From: an uncultured beta proteobacterium
Lineage (GTDB): Bacteria; Pseudomonadota; Gammaproteobacteria; Burkholderiales; Burkholderiaceae_C
NCBI GenBank assembly: GCA_903944555.1
Contig: CAJASG010000551.1
Coordinates: forward strand, 1-9,645
DNA: 9,645 nt
Direction of reading: 5' to 3'
Under the pieces are notes generated by a model. It had not been told where the DNA came from, made no database searches, and saw only the letters and a program-made list of their open reading frames with translations. Of the stretch, positions 6,398-9,645 are shown one piece after another (position 1 is the first letter of the stretch; each line of letters begins with the position of its first letter). The translations under genes and the position numbers were made by a program.

Positions 6398-7840
6398 TTA
6401 CTTGGTGAGGAAATCGAGGTATTTGGTGGCAAATTTGCCGTACGGGGGCCACAAAAATTTCACCGCACTGAAGCCGGCTTGGTAGAACACCGGGCGCATT
6501 TTGGAGAAGGTCACAAAGCCCTCGTAGCCGTGGTAGTGGCCCATGCCGCTGTCGCCGACGCCGCCAAAGGGCAGGTCGTGCTGGCCAACGTGGAACAGGC
6601 CGTCATTCACGCTCACACCGCCCGACATGACACGGTGCAACAAGGTGTGGATCAGGGCTTTGTCATTGCTGAAGGGGTACAGCGCCAGGGGCCGTGGACG
6701 GGCGTTGATGGCGTTGATCGGGTCTTCGATGGACTCGTAGCCCACGACCGGCAGAACGGGACCGAAAATCTCGCGGGTGCGTAAGGTGCAGTCGTCGGGG
6801 GCGTTGAGCACCAGGTGCGGGGCGATTTTGTGGGTGCTGGCGTCCCAGGCCTTGCCGGGAATCAGTTGCACCAGGGTGGCTCCCCGTTCGCGGGCTTCTT
6901 CCATGGCGGCGACCACGCGGTGGAACGAGCGCTCGTCAATCATGGAGGTGAAGTCGGGGGTGTCCAGCGTGGGGTAACGGGTGGCCACAATCTCTTTGGA
7001 CAGCGCCACAAATTCTGCAATTTTGGCTTTGGGCACATAGGCGTAGTCCACCGTGGTGCAAATTTGGCCAGCGTTGAAACACTTCACGAACAACAGGCGC
7101 TCAGCGGCTTTGCGCAGCGGGAAGTCGTCGCAAATGATGGCCGGCGATTTACCGCCGAGCTCCAGCGTGACGGGGCAAAGGTTTTGTGCGGCGGCAGCCA
7201 TGACGGCGCGGCCGGTTTGGCCTGAACCGGTGAACAGCAGGTGGTCAAACTTGAGTTGTGAAAACTCGATGCCAACGCCGCCGGTTTCGTCAAAGAAGGC
7301 GAGCTTTTCCTTGGGGAAGTATTTGGGACTTTTCTCCATCAGTAGCTTGGCCAGATGGCGGGAGTTCTCGGACATCTTCACCATGGAACGGTTGCCTGCG
7401 GCGAAGGTGGCGATGAGCCCGCTAAAGCTCAGGTTGATGGGGAAGTTCCAGGGCACGATGGCGCCGACAATGCCCAGTGGTTGGGGAATGACGCGATTTT
7501 TTGCACCAAAAAAGTTGCGCCAGTCGACTCCTCGGCTTTGTGGCTTCATCCACGATTTCAAGTGTTTTATGGTGTGGTCGACACCGTCCACCACGCTGAA
7601 GATTTCAGCAAACAGGGTTTCGTGCCGTGAACGGTTGCCGTAGTCGGCACTGATGGCATCGACGATGGCATCGCGGTTGTCCTGAATGAAGGCTTTGAGT
7701 TGGAGCAGGTCGGCCTTGCGCTCAGCGAAGCTGGGGTAGGGGTGGGCGAAATACGCAGCGCGCTGCAGCTTGAGTGATTCTTCCAGCATGTTGCGGGTGG
7801 CGTCACTCGGAGTGACGGAGTGCAGGGGCGTTGCGGTCAT
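6398..7840 (-). CDS. Aldehyde dehydrogenase, coniferyl-aldehyde-dehydrogenase-like (class 3 type)
   Basis: A 480-residue NAD(P)+-dependent aldehyde dehydrogenase that oxidises an aldehyde to its carboxylic acid. The catalytic set is intact: Asn131 in VPWNFPINL, the cofactor-binding FTGS (203-206), Glu227 in LELGGKSP, the nucleophile Cys261 in NAGQICTT, and EIFGP (357-361). The short N-terminus, length and FGGVGDSGMGHYHG stretch (426-438) fit the group annotated as coniferyl aldehyde dehydrogenase (CalB-like), related to class 3 fatty-aldehyde enzymes. The C-terminal tail after residue 450 is rich in aromatic and basic residues (LWPPYGKF) and could touch the membrane. The start at 7840 has AAAGG 5 nt upstream. 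It is the first gene of a two-gene unit with the GMC alcohol dehydrogenase, and is transcribed away from a Crp/Fnr-type regulator with a palindromic box between them. The true substrate (aromatic, fatty or terpenoid aldehyde) cannot be told. Confidence 0.9.
   Translation of the reverse strand: MTATPLHSVTPSDATRNMLEESLKLQRAAYFAHPYPSFAERKADLLQLKAFIQDNRDAIVDAISADYGNRSRHETLFAEIFSVVDGVDHTIKHLKSWMKPQSRGVDWRNFFGAKNRVIPQPLGIVGAIVPWNFPINLSFSGLIATFAAGNRSMVKMSENSRHLAKLLMEKSPKYFPKEKLAFFDETGGVGIEFSQLKFDHLLFTGSGQTGRAVMAAAAQNLCPVTLELGGKSPAIICDDFPLRKAAERLLFVKCFNAGQICTTVDYAYVPKAKIAEFVALSKEIVATRYPTLDTPDFTSMIDERSFHRVVAAMEEARERGATLVQLIPGKAWDASTHKIAPHLVLNAPDDCTLRTREIFGPVLPVVGYESIEDPINAINARPRPLALYPFSNDKALIHTLLHRVMSGGVSVNDGLFHVGQHDLPFGGVGDSGMGHYHGYEGFVTFSKMRPVFYQAGFSAVKFLWPPYGKFATKYLDFLTK
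7801..7817. other. Inverted repeat inside the 5' coding end of the ALDH gene
   Basis: CGTCACT-CGG-AGTGACG: perfect 7-bp arms around 3 nt, at codons 8-13 of the ALDH gene. In the mRNA it would form a hairpin about 23 nt after the start codon. It may affect translation or be coincidence. Confidence 0.4.
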
Positions 7841-7888
7841 GGGGGCCTTTGGGGGTGAACTTTGCAGCCTGCCACGTTAACCCGAAGC

Positions 7889-7916
7889 TTGACTGACAAC
7901 TGTCAAAAAATATACA
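7889..7916 (+). promoter_or_regulatory. Likely sigma-70 promoter of the Crp/Fnr-type regulator
   Basis: TTGACT (7889-7894) and TATACA (7911-7916) with a 16-bp spacer, in the most AT-rich patch of the neighbourhood. TACATT (7913-7918) with an 18-bp spacer is an alternative -10. The palindrome at 7893-7906 overlaps the -35 and the spacer. Confidence 0.45.
7893..7906. promoter_or_regulatory. Predicted Crp/Fnr-type operator shared by the ALDH operon and the regulator
   Basis: CTGAC-AACT-GTCAA contains the perfect palindrome TGACA-AC-TGTCA (7894-7905), with the TGA-N6-TCA spacing shared by CRP (TGTGA-N6-TCACA) and FNR (TTGAT-N4-ATCAA) sites but C/G at the fifth position. The centre is 59.5 bp upstream of the ALDH ATG, a class II activator position if transcription starts ~17 nt before that ATG. 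It is 45.5 bp upstream of the regulator's GTG, between its likely -35 and -10, which suits autorepression. The best candidate ligand is the adjacent regulator; this is inference. Confidence 0.55.
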
Positions 7917-7944
7917 TTTAAGGGTAACTACTGGGAAAAAATGG

Positions 7945-8640
7945 GTGACGTACTCGAAAAGTGAATGGCTGCGTGTGATGTCGTGCAACCCGTGGTTCGG
8001 GGCGTTGCCGCTGGGCGAGCGCAAAGCCATGCTGGCAGTGTCTGCCGTAGTGCATTTGCGCCCAGGCGAGATGCTGTTCCGAAAGGGTGACACAGGCGGC
8101 GGTTTTTTTGCCGTGCTTTCGGGCGCGTTGAAAGTCTCGACCCTGGGCGAAGATGGGCGGGAGGGGATTTTGTCGGTGCTGGAGGCGGGCATCTGGTTTG
8201 GTGAAACTTCCCATTTCGACGGCATGCCACGGCCCCACGACGTGACCGCCATGGAAGCATCCGAGGTCTTGTTCATTGACCCGCCGGCCTTGACTCGGCT
8301 GATGCGCCGCAACGCCTTTGCCGGCGGTATGGCCATACTCATGTCGGTGCGTACACGCGCCTTGTATGGGCTGGTGGAGGACGCCATGCTGCGCTCCACC
8401 CGCACCCGGATTGCGCGGCGCTTGCTGTCTTTGGCCCGGGGCGACGCCACCATGGCCGCACATGCGCGTGCCGGTGTGGCGGTGTCGCAAGAGTCGCTGG
8501 CGATGATGCTGGGCATCACCCGCCAGACCTTGTCCAAGGAGCTGAAGGCGCTGGCGGGTGCGGGCGTTTTGACCTTGGGCTATGGACGTATCGAGATCGT
8601 GTCCCTGGAGAAGCTTGAGTTGTACGGGGCGTCGGTATAG
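7945..8640 (+). CDS. Crp/Fnr-family transcriptional regulator
   Basis: A 231-residue DNA-binding regulator. The N-terminal cyclic-nucleotide-type beta-barrel spans about residues 15-130 (RPGEMLFRKGD at 39-49, FFAVLSGALKVS at 54-65, WFGETSHFDG at 84-93). A dimer helix follows, then a winged helix-turn-helix at about 155-225, with recognition helix ITRQTLSKELKAL (191-203). It has a single cysteine (Cys14), so it cannot hold an FNR-type 4Fe-4S cluster. In the ligand pocket the usual Arg-Ser/Thr-Ala is Arg96-Pro97-His98, so cAMP binding is doubtful. In the recognition helix Gln194 and Lys198 replace the common Glu and Arg. The GTG start has only a weak GGGAAAA upstream; the in-frame ATG at 7978 is an alternative, but would remove the WLRVMSCNPWF lead-in to the barrel. 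It is divergent from the ALDH-GMC operon, 104 bp away, and is the prime candidate to control it. Confidence 0.9.
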   Translation: MTYSKSEWLRVMSCNPWFGALPLGERKAMLAVSAVVHLRPGEMLFRKGDTGGGFFAVLSGALKVSTLGEDGREGILSVLEAGIWFGETSHFDGMPRPHDVTAMEASEVLFIDPPALTRLMRRNAFAGGMAILMSVRTRALYGLVEDAMLRSTRTRIARRLLSLARGDATMAAHARAGVAVSQESLAMMLGITRQTLSKELKALAGAGVLTLGYGRIEIVSLEKLELYGASV

Positions 8641-8671
8641 CCGGGCTTGTGCGCGTGGCGCCGGTCGTCGG

Positions 8672-8677
8672 TAAAAT
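8672..8677 (+). promoter_or_regulatory. Likely -10 element of mnmG, giving a leaderless mRNA
   Basis: TAAAAT ends 6 nt before the mnmG ATG (TAAAAT-CGCCCC-ATG). Transcription would then start at or next to the A of the ATG, and no Shine-Dalgarno sequence is present. The -35 is poor (TTGTGC at 8647-8652, 19-bp spacer). Confidence 0.5.
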
Positions 8678-8683
8678 CGCCCC

Positions 8684-9645
8684 ATGCTCTACCCACAGAA
8701 TTTTGACGTTATCGTCGTCGGCGGCGGTCACGCCGGAACCGAGGCTGCACTGGCTGCCGCCCGTATGGGTTGCAAAACCTTGCTGCTCACCCACAACATC
8801 GAGACCCTGGGGCAGATGAGTTGCAACCCCTCGATTGGGGGAATCGGCAAGGGCCACCTGGTCAAAGAGGTGGATGCCATGGGCGGCGCCATGGCGCTGG
8901 CCACGGACGAGGGCGGTATCCAGTTCCGCATTCTCAACTCCAGCAAGGGCCCGGCCGTGCGTGCCACCCGCGCCCAGGCCGACCGCGTGTTGTACAAGGC
9001 GGCGATTCGGCGCATGCTGGAAAACCAGCCCAACCTGTGGCTGTTTCAGCAGGCGGTGGACGACCTGATGGTGGAGGGTGACCGGGTGGTGGGAGCTGTC
9101 ACGCAAGTGGGCATCCAATTCCGCGCCCACACCGTGGTGCTGACGGCGGGCACTTTCCTTGATGGCAAGATCCATGTCGGTTTGAATAACTACGCCGCCG
9201 GACGCGCAGGCGATCCGCCAGCGGTTAGCCTGTCAGCCCGGCTGAAAGAGTTGAAGCTGCCACAGGGACGCTTGAAAACCGGCACGCCGCCACGCATAGA
9301 CGGACGTTCCATTGACTTCAGCAAGTGCCAGGAGCAGCCGGGGGACGGCATGCCGGGCGGCATGGGTGCTGCGGTGCCGGTGTTCAGTTTTATGGGGCGG
9401 GTGGAGCAACACCCCCAGCAAATGCCGTGCTGGATCACCCACACCAATGAGCGCACCCACGACATCATTCGCAGTGGCTTCGATCGCAGCCCGATGTTCA
9501 CCGGAAAGATTGAAGGCGTCGGCCCGCGCTATTGCCCCAGCGTGGAAGACAAGATCAACCGCTTTGCGGACAAGGATAGCCACCAGATTTTTCTGGAGCC
9601 CGAGGGCTTGACCACCCACGAGTACTACCCCAACGGCATCAGCAC
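8684..9645 (+). CDS. mnmG: tRNA uridine-5-carboxymethylaminomethyl modification enzyme, 5' half (3' end outside window)
   Basis: FAD-dependent partner of MnmE that, with tetrahydrofolate-derived carbon, makes the cmnm5 modification of the wobble uridine in several tRNAs; also called GidA. The window holds the first 320 codons plus two bases, roughly half of a ~630-650-residue protein. Visible: the dinucleotide-binding [19 protein letters not shown] (residues 11-29), [22 protein letters not shown] (47-68) with the conserved Cys47, [11 protein letters not shown] (169-179), [10 protein letters not shown] (199-208), and the GidA signature [15 protein letters not shown] (280-294) with catalytic Cys284. 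Compared from memory with the E. coli protein there are about seven extra residues, glycine/methionine-rich, near 220-230 ([13 protein letters not shown]). It begins 43 bp after the regulator but is probably transcribed from its own promoter. It is a core housekeeping gene unrelated in function to its left neighbours. Confidence 0.97.
   Translation, partial: MLYPQNFDVIVVGGGHAGTEAALAAARMGCKTLLLTHNIETLGQMSCNPSIGGIGKGHLVKEVDAMGGAMALATDEGGIQFRILNSSKGPAVRATRAQADRVLYKAAIRRMLENQPNLWLFQQAVDDLMVEGDRVVGAVTQVGIQFRAHTVVLTAGTFLDGKIHVGLNNYAAGRAGDPPAVSLSARLKELKLPQGRLKTGTPPRIDGRSIDFSKCQEQPGDGMPGGMGAAVPVFSFMGRVEQHPQQMPCWITHTNERTHDIIRSGFDRSPMFTGKIEGVGPRYCPSVEDKINRFADKDSHQIFLEPEGLTTHEYYPNGIS

Noticed and set aside
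6354..6452. N-terminal extension of the GMC gene (33 codons, start at 6452)
   Set aside because: It overlaps the end of the ALDH gene and has no family similarity; the start at 6353 has a ribosome site and places the FAD motif normally.
7945..8640. True FNR or cAMP-CRP identity for the regulator
   Set aside because: It has only one cysteine, so no FNR-type cluster, and the cAMP-contact Arg-Ser/Thr-Ala pattern is not present.
1..9645. CRISPR array, tRNA/rRNA, insertion sequence, phage or defence system
   Set aside because: No regularly spaced repeats, tRNA-like or rRNA-like stretches, transposase, integrase or defence domains were seen on either strand.

Overview
This is a GC-rich bacterial chromosome segment, most likely from a beta-proteobacterium of the family Comamonadaceae (Rhodoferax/Polaromonas-like). 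The family call rests on the style of the proteins, a promoter of the form TAAAAT-CGCCCC-ATG in front of mnmG, and a ~50-bp intergenic repeat of a type I recall from Comamonadaceae genomes. It is an inference from memory, not a database result. I found no RNA genes, CRISPR array, insertion sequence or phage genes.

Layout, left to right. (1) The 3' two-thirds of a copper-exporting P1B-type ATPase (copA, +), cut by the window edge. (2) A convergent junction carrying copy A of the repeat, then an orphan periplasmic solute-binding protein of the amino-acid type (-). (3) A ~200-bp divergent intergenic region with a near-consensus FNR/Anr box, which faces a hemerythrin-like HHE protein (+) and, 42 bp further on, a YbfB/YjiJ-type MFS transporter (+). 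The MFS start codon is preceded by a perfect 9-bp inverted repeat. (4) A second convergent junction with copy B of the repeat, which here forms a plausible intrinsic terminator. (5) A two-gene minus-strand operon: a coniferyl-aldehyde-dehydrogenase-like ALDH first, then a GMC (choline dehydrogenase/AlkJ-like) flavoprotein alcohol dehydrogenase. (6) A divergent Crp/Fnr-family regulator (+). (7) The 5' half of mnmG/gidA (+), a tRNA-modification housekeeping gene, cut by the right edge.

The ALDH-GMC pair reads as an alcohol to aldehyde to acid oxidation module. The regulator lies back-to-back with it. Between them is a 14-bp palindrome, CTGAC-AACT-GTCAA, with the TGA-N6-TCA geometry of Crp/Fnr sites. 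Its centre is ~59 bp upstream of the ALDH start, almost the same distance as the FNR box upstream of the HHE gene (58.5 bp), and it lies between the likely -35 and -10 of the regulator. This fits activation of the operon plus autorepression. The regulator has one cysteine (so no FNR-type Fe-S cluster), an altered cyclic-nucleotide pocket (Arg-Pro-His instead of Arg-Ser/Thr-Ala) and Gln/Lys at recognition-helix positions usually held by Glu/Arg.

Nothing here is a clearly new defence or mobile system. The best leads are this small regulatory module, the paired repeats at convergent gene ends, and the palindrome abutting the MFS start codon.
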